This document shows positions 9,834 through 20,617 of a stretch of DNA of 64,000 nt, piece by piece. Made by a program: the position numbers and the translations under genes. Source of the stretch: Vespula vulgaris (lineage: Eukaryota > Arthropoda > Insecta > Hymenoptera > Vespidae); the NCBI RefSeq assembly GCF_905475345.1, contig NC_066586.1:2816001-2880000 (forward strand). Reading direction: 5' to 3'. Below the pieces are notes generated by a model. The model did not search any database. It saw only the letters and a list, made by a program, of their open reading frames with translations, and was not told the DNA's origin. Numbering within the stretch: position 1 is the stretch's first letter; each line of letters opens with the position of its first letter.

Positions 9834-10434
9834 CCAACACAAACGGCTCTTCCAAGAATCGAAATGTTAATTAAAGGCTCTTCTCACCGGGTGAAGAAGA
9901 GAAAAAGGGATAAAGCAGACGACAGGATGCACGGAAGAATCAAGAGAGGGTAAATCCTCTCAGGGACGTGGCTGCGACGTACCTTTTCATTTACATATCA
10001 TAGCAAATAAATTTTCGGGAAATTTCATCGACGAATATTTCACAAATTATCATTTACGACAAGAAAAAAGAAAAAAGAATCTAAATTTAATATCGAATTA
10101 AATATCTATCTATACTAAAGCCTCTATATATTGTATCAATTATTTTATACAATTTAACGGAGTCATTATAATTTAAAACATTATCAACATTCAAGTGAAT
10201 AATTTCTATTAAACGTTAAAATGGAACAGAACAATCTATCAAATCTCGGACGTTCTGAATTATTCTTTGTTTACTTTTAATTGAACGAAGAGATAATTCG
10301 TGTGTGTAATAGAGATAGATAGATAGATAGATGTTTAAGGTGAATCAAAGGAGAGACTACATTCTTATTTGTTGGAACGAGATTTGTTTGTGAACGAGCT
10401 CGACTAGTTACAGCCCTGTGAGAGGCAACGTGGT
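9833..10434. other. Unassigned AT-rich DNA
   Basis: I see nothing here beyond a short GATA array. Confidence 0.6.
10313..10332 (+). repeat. (GATA)n microsatellite
   Basis: Five GATA units in AT-rich DNA. Confidence 0.88.
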
Positions 10435-10533
10435 AAGAGGAGTAGGAAGAGTAAGAGTAGGAGGAAGAGTAGGAGAAGGTGGAGGAGGAGGTGGAGGAGG
10501 AGGTGGGGGAGGAGGTGCAGGAGGAGGAGGAGA
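10435..10533 (+). repeat. (GGA)n purine tract
   Basis: GGA, AGG and GTA units over about 100 bases, just before the CpG-rich island at 10555. Confidence 0.9.
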
Positions 10534-10554
10534 GGATTTGCGGGCGTCGGATGC

Positions 10555-10870
10555 TGCAAAATGGAAGCGGCCGTAATTAGTATGCGCGTCCGCACGTTAT
10601 GCACGCAACGGCACTCGCTTCGCAACCACCCTCTGTAGTCGTCGAGGCGACATGGAGAACAGAGTGGAAAGTATGGAAAGGGTAAGGGGCGGGCGTATGC
10701 ACGCGAGAGGAAGAAGGGAAGTCGAGTTGCCGGCGTTGGTGTTGCAATTCGCACTTATGCTCACCAAGTACGACGTTGGTGCAGCGACGCATCGAGCCGT
10801 GTGTTGCTCGGTAGCTCGTGCACACGGGAACGAACATGATCGCACGCGTGCCATTTCGAATCGTCTTCTT
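10555..10870. promoter_or_regulatory. CpG-rich island with short ATG frame
   Basis: About 300 CpG-rich bases follow a GGA array. GGCCGTAATTAG at 10570 is a homeodomain core. An ATG at 10652 in good context (GCGACATGG) opens a frame that stays open into poly-Phe DNA; a donor-like AAAGG/GTAAGG near 10680 would leave a start exon of about nine codons. A promoter with a first exon is possible but unproven. Confidence 0.15.
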
Positions 10871-11814
10871 CGAGAATTCCTCAAAACGAAAATTACATAT
10901 CGTTTTTTTTTTTTTAATATACGATTGTACGCGATAGTCTTCATGAATTGCTTTTTTTTTTTTTTTTTTTCTTCAAGCACAAAGTATTAATTTTGAAGAT
11001 TTGTTTAAATGGAATAACAGAGTAATATATACGTGTACTCATATACATGTATAGAACAAGTATATATGTATTACTTTATGTATTACTTTATGAACATTGA
11101 AAAATATTGATATACGATATGGAAAATTTGCATAGAGAGAGAAAGAAAGAACTTCCTTCGTAAATAATCCCCATGGATTCTTCATTACTTCGTTCTTACC
11201 CTCTTAAATCGGAGATTTCTAGCTGAAAAAAGTTGTTTCTTCTTAATAAAAGTGGAAAACTCATTAAAAGTGTGCCTACCGTTTGAGCCCTCTCGTTTGA
11301 GCTTGTGAATCGAACGATTTGACAATTTCCTTCGATCGTATTTGAAAGTGACAGCGGAGAGAAGAGCCATACAAAGTATACTTGAAAGAGGAGCACAAGC
11401 GGGAGTTATAAAAAGTGTAGCGATCGCGTTCGAAAAAGTCATCGTCACCCAACCCCCTTCTCCCTATCTCTCTCTCTCTCTCTCTCACTCTCTCTCTCAC
11501 TCTTTCTCTCTCTCGTTTTCTTCCTATTTTTTATTTCTTTTTCCTTTTTTTATTTTCTAGGGGAACGCGCCGAACATAAATCAATCCCGTGTTTCGTATC
11601 ATTCAACGTCAGGCACAATCGCAAACTCATCTCAAAGCGATAAGGGCGGTCGATCGTCATCGTTATCGTACTGAGAATCTTTCTAAAAAAATACAAAAAT
11701 ACAAAAAGATAAAGAAATAAAAAAAATAATGAAAATAAAACCAAATAAAAAAGACGAACGTTTTTCCTCCCTTTCGTACTAGAATCATCGAACCGAGACG
11801 TATCTCCTTTGACG

Positions 11815-11817
<3 letters not shown>
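10871..11817. other. Unassigned AT-rich DNA
   Basis: Poly-T runs at 10902-10970, AT-rich DNA, a mixed patch at 11190-11450 and a CT tract at 11465-11520. Frames are short and unconvincing. Confidence 0.55.
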
Positions 11818-11878
<61 letters not shown>

Positions 11879-11900
11879 TCTCTCTCTCTCTCTCTTTCTC
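11818..11900 (+). repeat. (CT)n microsatellite
   Basis: Perfect CT for about 59 bases to 11876, then imperfect to 11900. It forms the pyrimidine tract before the acceptor-like site at 11936. Confidence 0.96.
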
Positions 11901-11936
11901 ATATCTTCATTTTCTCTGTCTTCTCTGTTGGCACAG

Positions 11937-12152
11937 CTCGTGCGTGCGACAATCAGCTGGAAATTAGCTCGCGAGCTAATTATCATCGCGCTCACGAATC
12001 ATGGCCCGAATTCATTCGACGACGATAGAAAGGAGCCGATCCTTTACAAGTACGCCCGAGCTTTGAACCAGGCGACGGTGTTTCTCGATTTGAAACAGCG
12101 ACGAACGAGGGTGTCGTGGTTGCCTAAAGGGATCAAGAGAAAGAGAAAGAAT
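11937..12152 (+). CDS. Candidate exon between CT and AC arrays
   Basis: The acceptor-like TTCTCTGTTGGCACAG ends at 11936 right after a long (CT)n. The following frame is open for about 70 codons of mixed composition before it runs into the (AC)n array (LVRATISWKLARELIII, later ALNQATVFLDLKQRRTR). Codon third positions are GC-richer than the flanks. No clear donor was found before the array and no start is present. The segment also holds a 20-bp perfect palindrome, so it may be regulatory instead. Confidence 0.18.
11962..11981. repeat. 20-bp perfect palindrome with TAAT cores
   Basis: AATTAGCTCGCGAGCTAATT reads the same on both strands. It holds two outward ATTA/TAAT cores and a central CGCG. 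An E-box (CAGCTG, 11954-11959) lies just before it. Confidence 0.93.
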
Positions 12153-12156
12153 ATAT

Positions 12157-12158
<2 letters not shown>

Positions 12159-12242
<84 letters not shown>
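12159..12242 (+). repeat. (AC)42 microsatellite
   Basis: A perfect AC run of 84 bases, followed by GTGTGTTATATATA. The longest uninterrupted AC array in the window. Confidence 0.97.
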
Positions 12243-12245
<3 letters not shown>

Positions 12246-12415
12246 TGTTATATATATACATATATATGTATTACACACATACATACACACGCACATACAA
12301 GCTTTGAGAAGGACACGATGAAGTTACGTTAACGCGTGGCTTCTGCTGCGAATTCTACACGCGCGGATCAAACGCAAGCGATGAAGTTACACGCTCGTAT
12401 CTTTTGCCTAGCATG

Positions 12416-12416
<1 letters not shown>

Positions 12417-12462
<46 letters not shown>

Positions 12463-12560
12463 TTCTCTCTTTCCGTATATATATATTTTTCTTTTTCTTT
12501 CTCTCTCTTTCTCTCTCTTTTCTTTCTCCTTTTCATCCAAGCCGCTTTCTTCTTCTTCTT
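12417..12560 (+). repeat. (CT)n and pyrimidine tract
   Basis: Perfect CT at about 12422-12454, then TTTC/CTTT units broken by GTATATATATA. Confidence 0.9.
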
Positions 12561-12957
12561 TTTTTTTTCTCCTTTTCCTTTTTATCTCGCCTTTCGCGCC
12601 GTGCCACGGCGCTTAATTCAGCCGTGACGTGCGTGAAAAGGGCATTGCCGCCCGTAGGGGGTGGGCTTCGGGGGTGGTTGAAAGGGTACTGCCTTGGAAG
12701 GTCGAGCCCTTTTTTTCCCTTTCTCCTCCTCCTCCTCTTCCTCCTTTTCTTTCTTCTTTTTCTTTACTTTTTCTTTTTTTTTTTTATTTTTACTTTCAAA
12801 CCGCCCTTTTTCGCACTCGCGTTGCGTAGGAGACGCGTCAAAGCGACACGCGTGCCTCTTTCGCGACGAATGCCGCTGTGATACCGGTAGCGTTCCACGT
12901 GCTACGCGTTCAAAAGAGTAGAGAGAATGAGAAATGGAGAGAGAAGTAAAGAGAAGA

Positions 12958-12961
<4 letters not shown>

Positions 12962-13000
<39 letters not shown>
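12962..13000 (+). repeat. (GA)n microsatellite
   Basis: A perfect GA run of about 39 bases. Confidence 0.95.
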
Positions 13001-13002
<2 letters not shown>

Positions 13003-13085
13003 TGCGTTTTACGTTTCTTACGCGGGATAAATTTTTGCGTGTCGTTTCGACTAGGAAAATACGAGTCCAAAGTTTAGGTTAATTT

Positions 13086-13151
<66 letters not shown>
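13086..13151 (+). repeat. (AT)n microsatellite
   Basis: About 66 bases of AT with one G interruption near 13099. Confidence 0.95.
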
Positions 13152-13155
<4 letters not shown>

Positions 13156-14437
13156 TTTTTTTTATACATCATTTAATTATTTGATATGAGAAAGATATTA
13201 TGTAGTAGATATTTGGAACATACTGTTATGAATGAAATATGAAATTTATATTTATAATTAAAATTACTTACAATAGACAATTCTATAGTATATGTAATTG
13301 TATATAAAAAAAAAAGAAAGAAAAAAAAGAAAAACGAAAAAAGAAATCGTAGAATATTTATGAGATTATTAATTTCAGGATTAATCAAATATTTGAACGT
13401 GTATTTGTTATTATACACGAAATAAATACTTCGTCTATTCTATTCGATGTTTGATATAATATTCATTAATTTCTACGCTCTTTTACGTTCTACATTTAAA
13501 TATTCATTTCTCTCAAAGCATCGCGTTGTTTTTATACGCGAGGCCGCTTCTTCTTCTCATTGATTTTATACTCGGTACCTACGCTTTCGAGGCGTGCTTA
13601 TATTTTTCACGTGCATCTCCACGTCGTTAGCCTACTTTCTGCTTACTACTTTCCGGACGTCCTCCCCCGCCGCGGGGGATGTGCTACGTGGGGAAAAACA
13701 GGAGAGGGTCCGGTGTAAATTAAGGGTCATAATTCATGCGCGAGTTTTCATGACTAATGAGAGAAGGCCTCGTCATCGCTACCACCATGTGCGACTCTTC
13801 GCAGGCAACTTCCGGGTTAGCGTCGTCAGCCAAGAAAATCTCCGAAGGCTTTGAAAATTTTTGCTTTGTAAGGGCGATCCATGTTTTATCGGCTTATCTT
13901 TTTTTCTTCTCTCTGTCTCTCTCTTTTTATTTTTTTTCCCTTTTCTGTTCAAAAATAAAATTACTTTTTTACTTACAAAATGACAGATAGTACCCATCAC
14001 TGTTTTCAGATTCTACAAAATTAATTGTTATTTTATCCATATCACATTTTCTTCTGCATGATTAAACGACAAGAAGATTATTATAGACGATCGCATTGGG
14101 ATACCATTATATATCGAGATTATCGTTATCCTGTTAAGAAAGAAAGAGAGAAAAAGAGAAAAACAAAGAGAGAAGGAGAGAGATACTTAGAATAAGAACA
14201 AAGGAAGCGATGAGGAGTTTCGTAACTCTTTCTCTTTCTATCTCTCTCTATTCCTCTCTCTTTTGGTGTCGTCAGCTCGGATGGCTGACTGACTGGTAGG
14301 CGAGGGAGATACACGCGTCGTCTTTCAATTACAACACGAACGGGGAATGGAAGTGAGCATAGAGAGAAGAAGAGAAAGGGTTGGAAAGATAGAGAAAGAG
14401 AAATAGAAAGAGAGAAAGAGAAAGAGATATAACCTGA

Positions 14438-14469
14438 CGTCGTCGTCGTCGTCGACGACGACGACGACG
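14438..14469. repeat. 32-bp perfect palindrome of (CGT)n/(GAC)n
   Basis: A run of CGT repeats turns into GAC repeats at the centre (14453/14454), so that the 16 bases on each side are exact reverse complements. The GAC tract continues to about 14480 with one T interruption. Confidence 0.93.
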
Positions 14470-14480
14470 ATGACGACGAC

Positions 14481-14861
14481 CACGTGAAAACTGTGCACGA
14501 AGACGACACTCTCGTTGACACTCTCGTTCCTCCCGTTGTTAATCGTTGGTTGCACCCTTTCACGGCTACGCTCTGCCTATATAGAACATTTTCTCGCCCG
14601 TGCCCCTTTGTCCATTAGCCTCATCCCGTTCCGACAGAACTGTATCCACCCATCATCCTCGTTCTCATCGTCGTCGACGGCAACAGCAACGATGCACCGT
14701 CCTCGTTCTTTCCATTACCACGAAAATCATCGCCTATCTCTTTCTCTCTTTCACGGGTATAGCATCACTACTCTCGGATAAACCCTTCGAGAATGTGCCC
14801 CACCTGCGCCTGGAAGACTTCGAATAACGAGCTTGCCCGTGTTCAAGAGGAAAAAAGAGAA

Positions 14862-14901
<40 letters not shown>

Positions 14902-15001
14902 AGAGAGAGAGGTACGAGGTATCGCGCCTTCCGCTTCGTCTCCCACCTTCTTCTTCTTCTTCGAGGCGTTATTTCGACGAGTACAACTCAACCCTGGCAC
15001 A

Positions 15002-15042
<41 letters not shown>

Positions 15043-15088
15043 ACCTTTCCACGCGAATATCCGCTCGACCGATCCTCGCGTGGATGGC
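14481..15088. other. Unassigned DNA
   Basis: Mixed DNA with GA (14871-14900) and CT (15008-15040) runs facing each other. Nothing coding is supported. Confidence 0.5.
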
Positions 15089-15853
15089 TTATTAAGATGG
15101 CTTCGTCTTCTCTCCCGTACATATGCGCTCTATCCAGGTACCCTTTCTTCTTTCTTTTCTTATTTCCTTACTCCTTTCCTTTTTCTTACCTTCTTTTTCC
15201 CATCTTTTCGAGAGAAGGAGAAAAGATAAGAGAAAATAAAGAAAAAAAAGAAAGAGAAAAGGGCGAAACGCCTAACGAGAATCTACGATCGCTGATGAGG
15301 AATCTATCGGCTCGTTTAGGAACAATAGGCGTCGAGTCTCATCTTCGTTTGTCCCTTTTTATACCAATTCCACGTATGAATAAACGAATATTCGTTAATT
15401 CGATAAATATTCCTGATAGCTGAATGTTCACGTATGAATGTTTGCTAAATCAATCCATTCATTATTATGATGGGTTCTATCTTACTTCTCGTATATACAT
15501 ATGCACGTTATCCAAGTGCCCTTCCTTTCTTCTTTCTTTTCTTTTTTCCTTTTCTTTCCCTCCTTCCCTCTTTCTACCTTTCTATCATCTTTCCAAGAGA
15601 AATAGGAAGGATAAAGAAAGATCGGAACGCCTAACGAGAATCTACGATCGCGGATGAGGAATCTATCGGCTGGCTCGTTTAAGAACAATAGGCATCGTGC
15701 TTCATCTTGGTTGTCTCTGTTAACCCGACTACGGATATGCACAGATGAATATTCGTTAATTCGATGAATATTCGTTCGATGATTCGTTCACGTATGAACG
15801 TTTGTCGTTGAACAGATCTGTTTATTATTAAGATGACTTCCATCTTTCCACTC

Positions 15854-15899
<46 letters not shown>

Positions 15900-16036
15900 G
15901 TTATCCACCTTCCCGAAGATAAAGAAAAAGCGGAACGCCTAACGCGAATATACGATCGCGGATGAGGAAACTATCGGCTCGTTCACGAACAATAGGTATC
16001 GAGCCTCATCTTCGTTATTCCTTTTACGTATTGTTC
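15089..16036 (+). repeat. Imperfect tandem triplication, unit about 370 bp
   Basis: Three diverged head-to-tail copies start near 15089, 15462 and 15823. Each begins with a TTATTA-(A/T)GATG-type motif, passes TATGC(A/G)C(G/T)-TATCCA, has a CT-rich block, and then the core AACGCCTAACG(A/C)GAAT(C/A)TACGATCG, GATGAGGAA(T/A)CTATCGGC and AACAATAGG. The third copy lost the CT block and gained an (AT)n. The first two copies also share ATATTCGTTAATTCGAT and TTCACGTATGAA in their tails. No frame is conserved across the copies, so this is a non-coding duplication. Confidence 0.85.
15859..15895 (+). repeat. (AT)n inside the third triplication copy
   Basis: A perfect AT run that replaces the single TATATACATATG of the second copy, a local expansion. 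Confidence 0.93.
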
Positions 16037-17057
16037 GAAACTCACAGTTAGTTAGAGCGTGGATAGGTAGCGCTCCGAACCTTTTAATGGGGATGCTAGC
16101 CTTTCTATGTCGCTAGTAAATACTTCATAAAGACGAAGATCCGCTTGGTAATAAAATTCAATGCACTCAAGGGTCGATTTCCAAAAAAAAAAAGAAAAAG
16201 AAAATGAATGGCATTTTTCGGGAAACGGAAGACCCAATCTTCCAAGGTCGAAGGTTCTTGAGTCACTCTAAGCGTTCATTGTTGGCAATAGGGAAAAACT
16301 CATAGATCCGTTCTACACAATGGCATTCAACGCTTTAGAATGTACCATATTACACACACTTACACACGCAACAAGGCCAAGCAAAGTCAAAAAACCAACC
16401 TCGTGACATTAAACGTAGCTTTTCCTTCCCACTAAAAAAAGGAATGGTATAAAATTGATAAAGTGTCAGTTCTCGTTCCGTGTTTCGTAAATCTTCATCG
16501 AGGCAACATCGTCGTCGAGCATACCGTTCACCATAAAAATCTTTTTCTTATTAATTACTTCGTATTAATTACTTTGTATTAATTACTTCTTTGTGTTAAT
16601 CTCGATCTTCCTTCCTTATATTTTATTTAAGAGATTTATAAACTAAAGTATATTTCTTAATACACACAACGTCTTACGGCCCGTTTAAAAATATTTAATA
16701 TATTCCCGAAGCTCCTTGATTTTGATCAATCTTGAATTTCTACCAATCTGCCATTACTAGATTTCAAATATTATTAGATTTAAAATCGTGCTTCGTCTCT
16801 AATAATATCTTTTTTTTTCGGAATATTAGTCCTTCGAATTTACATACATCCTTGATCGTCAACACTTGTGTATTCGCAAAAACTTCCTTCGTACGATAAT
16901 ATCTCTCTGAATATTTTTCTCCTTCTTTTCCTCTTCTTGTTATCTTCCTTCTCCTTCATATACTTTTCCCTTTCATCCTTTCGTACTTACGACGGAACGT
17001 TATATATCGATCTCACTAAATTCCGACACTTTCTTCACTCTTCATATTACGTTGCAG
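16037..17057. other. Unassigned AT-rich DNA
   Basis: A 61-codon minus frame at 16052-16237 (mixed composition) is the only non-repetitive frame and has no support. TTAATTACTT is repeated three times near 16550-16590. Confidence 0.5.
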
Positions 17058-17114
17058 GTAAAGATTAATTCTCGTTTCAGAAAAGTTGGCGAATTCGATA
17101 TTGTTTGCCGATAA
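17058..17114 (+). CDS. Candidate short terminal exon
   Basis: A strong acceptor (pyrimidine-rich run ending in TTACGTTGCAG, no other AG for about 70 bases) is followed by one open frame of 18 codons to TAA at 17112-17114 (VKINSRFRKVGEFDIVCR). The other two frames stop almost at once. The same junction reads CAG/GTAAAG, so it could equally be a donor on the plus strand. Short length keeps confidence low. Confidence 0.13.
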   Translation, partial: VKINSRFRKVGEFDIVCR

Positions 17115-17130
17115 AGATGCATAATCTTGT

Positions 17131-17224
17131 AAAAGTAAAAGAAAAGGAGAAGCATTAAAAGTAAAGGAAAGAGAGAAGCATTAAAAGTAAAAGAATGAGA
17201 GAAGCATTAAAAGTAAAGCAAAGA
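17131..17224 (+). repeat. 26-bp tandem repeat, about 3.6 copies
   Basis: Units at 17131-17156, 17157-17182 and 17183-17208 plus a partial unit keep an exact 26-base period, each built as AAAAGTAAA-(A/G)GAA-GAGAAGCATT with few substitutions. Confidence 0.9.
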
Positions 17225-17244
17225 AAATAACGATCTTTGCTATA

Positions 17245-17353
17245 CGATAATAATCAAAATAATAATAATACTAACAAAATAGTAATAGTAATAACAATAT
17301 ACAGCAACAATAAAATAACAAAAACAACAACAAAAATAATAATAATAATGATG

Positions 17354-17402
<49 letters not shown>

Positions 17403-17425
17403 TAATAATAATAACAACAATTTGT
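17245..17425 (+). repeat. (AAT)n/(AAC)n array
   Basis: AAT, AAC and AGT triplets become a near-perfect (AAT)n with GAT interruptions at 17336-17420. It starts 20 bases after the 26-bp tandem repeat. Confidence 0.93.
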
Positions 17426-18639
17426 TCTAACGAGTCGCGAGCAATTACGTCGCAACATAAAAGTTTTCAATTCTCGTAAGTTACAAGTCTTAGTGACGTA
17501 GGCTGATCTTTCCAACTTAGGGTGGTGGCATTCGCAAAATGCTTGGCCGGTACTCGAGCGAATATACTTTCTTGTTTCGCGTGCATAAGGTGCGTTATTC
17601 GTATGCCTTGTACCTACTAAGGAACATCGTGGGGGAAACGGGAATTACTTTCAAAGTACCTCGTTAAACATATTTCTTTTTCTGTCTTCTTGTCGGTGCT
17701 AAGGAGAATGGAATGGGACGTGCGCGCGCACCCACCCATCTACACACACACATACACTCAGAGACAGATTTTTTTGTTGTTGTTTTCTTTGCTCTCTACT
17801 CTCTAACAAAGAAACGGAAAATTAATAAGCGTCGCAGGCCTTCTCTCCTCCTCCTCTTCCTCTTCTTCCTCCTCCTCCTCCTCCTCCTTCTCCTCCTCCT
17901 CGCAACTTCCGCCGTTTTTCCGCTGTCTCGTTTTTTCTGCGTCCAGTTTGTTCCTTCAACAAGATCTTCGTCGAATCCTTATTTGAATAATGTCATTTAT
18001 AAAATAATCAACGATGAAATCGTTGCCTTGAGTTATGTAAAAGTTATTTATATTGATCCATTTAAATCTTGAACATTCTCAAAGACTCTTTCATCTACAA
18101 AATTCTAACGTCGTTGGTTTTCTGATCTTTTTTTATTAACCGATTCTCTTAGCCTTTATTCTCTTTACACAATTCTTTTTTTCGCTCGACTTACCTACGA
18201 TTTTAAACTTTACTATCTTTACCCTTACCCTTAATATCATATTTGCACAGGTTATAATTAACGTCACCAAGATTCTTATATCTTCAAATTCTTTCTTTCT
18301 CATTCCGTTACTTCTCTGCTATTAACCCTAACTTTTTTGTCTCTCTTTCTATCTCATTCTTTCTTTCATTATCATTCTGTTTCTCCTCATTACGCGTATC
18401 GTTATCCTTGGAATATAATCAAAAATTTCTCGATTCATTTTTTATTTTTCTTACTATCCCTTATCTCTTTATTTCTCTCTCTCTCTCTCTCTCTCTCTAT
18501 CTTCTATCTATCTCTATATCTCTCTTTTCCTTACCTACAAGTTTCCTACGACAATAGCCAAAATAAGAAAACACGACAAACATGCCCATGAAGTTTTCAA
18601 AGGGTTTCAATGTTACGGAGATTATCATTGTACCCAAGA
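17426..18639. other. Unassigned DNA
   Basis: Mixed to AT-rich, with a CCT array and a CT run near 18475-18500. No supported frame. Confidence 0.55.
17841..17901 (+). repeat. (CCT)n array
   Basis: CCT and TCT triplets over about 60 bases. Confidence 0.92.
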
Positions 18640-18860
18640 GTGGTGGTGATTAATTTAATTGCATGTACCTTACTCTCCCTGCGCCCTCACCTCTTCATTC
18701 TCTTCCCTATCCCGTCGCAATCTCCTCGTCTCTCCTTCGCGGAAGATGCAATTAAGCACTTTGCGTGCCGATTGGCCGTGCAATTAGAGTGAATTATAAT
18801 ATCGTAATAATTGCGACAATTAACGAATTGTTATGTACGAACTGGCCCGCGATCAGCGTC
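18640..18860. promoter_or_regulatory. Enhancer-like island with CAATTA cores and CCAAT box
   Basis: Holds ATTAATTTAATTGCATG (homeodomain and POU-like), ATGCAATTAAGCACTT near 18746, ATTGGCC (inverted CCAAT box) near 18771, and CAATTAG near 18781. The next 30 bases form a perfect hairpin, listed separately. Sits between AT-rich, featureless DNA. Confidence 0.2.
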
Positions 18861-18865
18861 ACCGG

Positions 18866-18889
18866 CTAAATGTGACATTCCACATTTAG
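18866..18889. repeat. Perfect 9-bp hairpin, 6-base loop
   Basis: CTAAATGTG (18866-18874) and CACATTTAG (18881-18889) flank ACATTC. As RNA two more G-U pairs could extend the stem. It ends the island described at 18640-18860. Confidence 0.9.
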
Positions 18890-19753
18890 TTTTTATCCTT
18901 CTGTGTCCAAGGTACATACTTCTCGATCATTCTCTTACCATTATTATTTTTTACCACATTGTACTTTACCACATTTTACGATGTACATTTAAACGATCTA
19001 CGCGCATACAGATCATCATTAATTCACTTATTAATTACGATCGACAATTAAAAATATTATATAATATATTAAAAATATTTCTTTCGTAGTAGTAGTTTAT
19101 AAACCCAGCCGACATTATGATTTCTAGAATATCTTGGCCAGAAGTTTTCTCAGTCGTTTCACTTTTTCGTAATACCCTCGCTCGAATTTCATTCTTAAAT
19201 CGCTCGGTCTCTCAAGCTCTTTCTTAGCTCCACGACACTCGAGCGGAGTCAGGCTTTTTAGGACATTCGTCGTAGACGTTGGCAGGGCGAAAAAGCGAGA
19301 GAGATAAAAGATAGCCATGGTACGAACGCGCGTTCACGTTTTCTACATAACGTCGATTTGCAGGAGTATCAGTGAGCGTACGTGAGCGACTGTGTACGAG
19401 ACGAGAGTTTGGTGAAGGAGCAGGAGTGCAGGACTAGTAGTATATAACTATATACACATATATAAGGTCGTCTTGCCCGAGCCAAGCCCGAGGGGTTTAC
19501 GAACACAATAGTTTGAAATATTCGAGCGCCTGCAAGAAGTTGCCCTCGCGCCGGTAATTAACGAGTTAAAGTTTGGCGTCGCGGCGCTCTCTCTCTCTCT
19601 CTCTCTCTTTCGCGTATTCTCTTGGTTCACGCTGCCATAAGACTCCCGGCATCCATTAGCCGAGTGCCACGGCTCTGAGAACTCTCCTTTTGGCCGCCAA
19701 GAAAACCGGAGATTCCCCCTCTTAACCTCCCCCTCTTCATCTCTTACGTCTAG
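18890..19753. other. Unassigned DNA upstream of the candidate exon at 19754
   Basis: AT-rich to 19100, then CpG-rich with GAACGCGCGTTC (12-bp palindrome near 19324) and a CT run at 19589-19608. A 64-codon minus frame at 19124-19318 is mixed in composition but unsupported. Confidence 0.5.
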
Positions 19754-19973
19754 CTCGGCTTATACATCGCGCCCGTTTGGATTCGTTCAAAGAGAATTTT
19801 GGCGACCATTTCGACATTCCAAACGAATCCTCCCTCACCGCCTGCGATAATCCGTCATTGAGAAAAATATTTGAACGACGTCGCGAGAATATAAAAAGGA
19901 ATCTTATAGGTATTGTCGTTTGGGGGTGGAATGTACGTGGTAACGTTGAGATAAATCGACGGTTTTGGCCGAT
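19754..19973 (+). CDS. Candidate internal exon, 220 bases
   Basis: A CTTAAC branch-like motif at 19721 and a pyrimidine run (CTCCCCCTCTTCATCTC) lead to TCTAG at 19753. The exon that follows is open in one protein-like frame and ends at CCGAT/GTAAGA (donor 19974). The peptide is mixed and non-repetitive: FKENFGDHFDIPNESSLTA, then a likely basic amphipathic helix (SLRKIFERRRENIKRNLIG). If the donor is skipped the frame stops at 19975-19977. The exon starts and ends with two split-codon bases, so the next exon must start with one base. The minus strand is also open across most of it. The family was not recognised. Confidence 0.3.
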
Positions 19974-20580
19974 GTAAGACAAAACGAACCACTAATGGGA
20001 AATCGGGGTTGTTGTTCGGGAGATACATTTTGAGAGTGGAGGTAGACGGGAGAAAGGTTTTGAGTTGCCGGGCGACCACTCGAATCCCCTTGGAAACTGT
20101 TCCTTCGCTGCGTAAGAATTCCTTCCGTCAGAAATATATCTATATAGAGTATTTTCTTCGATATCGTTTTTTCTTTTCTTTCTTTCTTTTTTCTTTTTTT
20201 TCTTTTTATTACAAACGAACAAATCGTCCGGGAGTAAGTAGTAAGTGGTGGGAAAAAAAAAGAAGGAATTGCGATTTAAGATCGAAGGAACTGAGAATGT
20301 TCTCCTAAAAAAAAAAAAAAAAGAATTTTTCTTTTGGTACTGGATTAAAACATCACACCCTCGAGCTGGAACGTATGCAGATCGTATATCCGACGGCGTG
20401 TACACGCGTCTACCCACTGGGAGCTCGAGTATTTATATATTCAAATCCCCACGCTCATCGAGTGGGGCGTTTGTTGGCTCTTCTAATAGAACCGTTTATT
20501 CTCACATTAGCATATGCACACACAGCGCGTTACGCATACGCAAGCATATGCTCTTGATACGATGGGGCTAGGAACTTCCT

Positions 20581-20617
20581 ACGTACGTACCTACGTACGT
20601 TCGTACGTACGTATGTT
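20581..20617 (+). repeat. (ACGT)n array
   Basis: ACGTACGTACCTACGTACGT and TCGTACGTACGT: self-complementary four-base units, followed by ATATACATAC units to about 20670. Confidence 0.92.

Larger units (their letters stand above)
12561..14437. other. Unassigned DNA with two GC-richer patches
   Basis: A CpG-rich patch at 12595-12700 (with GGCGCTTAATTCAGCCGTGACG) and another at 13555-13860 alternate with T-rich, GA and AT arrays. The second patch has an 86-codon frame without an ATG (13594-13854), not supported by splice sites. Confidence 0.5.

Noticed and set aside
9492..9855. Poly-Ser and poly-Val minus ORFs
   Set aside because: Direct translation of the (GAC)n array in different frames.
12012..12296. 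Cys/Val repeats on the minus strand
   Set aside because: Translation of the (AC)42 array.
12336..12881. 181-codon plus ORF
   Set aside because: Built on CT, CTTT and T-rich tracts; the non-repeat part is short and no start context or splice site supports it.
13594..13854. 86-codon plus frame
   Set aside because: Non-ATG start, no acceptor, and overlapping frames of similar quality.
15089..16036. CRISPR-like spaced repeats
   Set aside because: Only three diverged copies, unit about 370 bp, in eukaryotic-type DNA with no cas genes.
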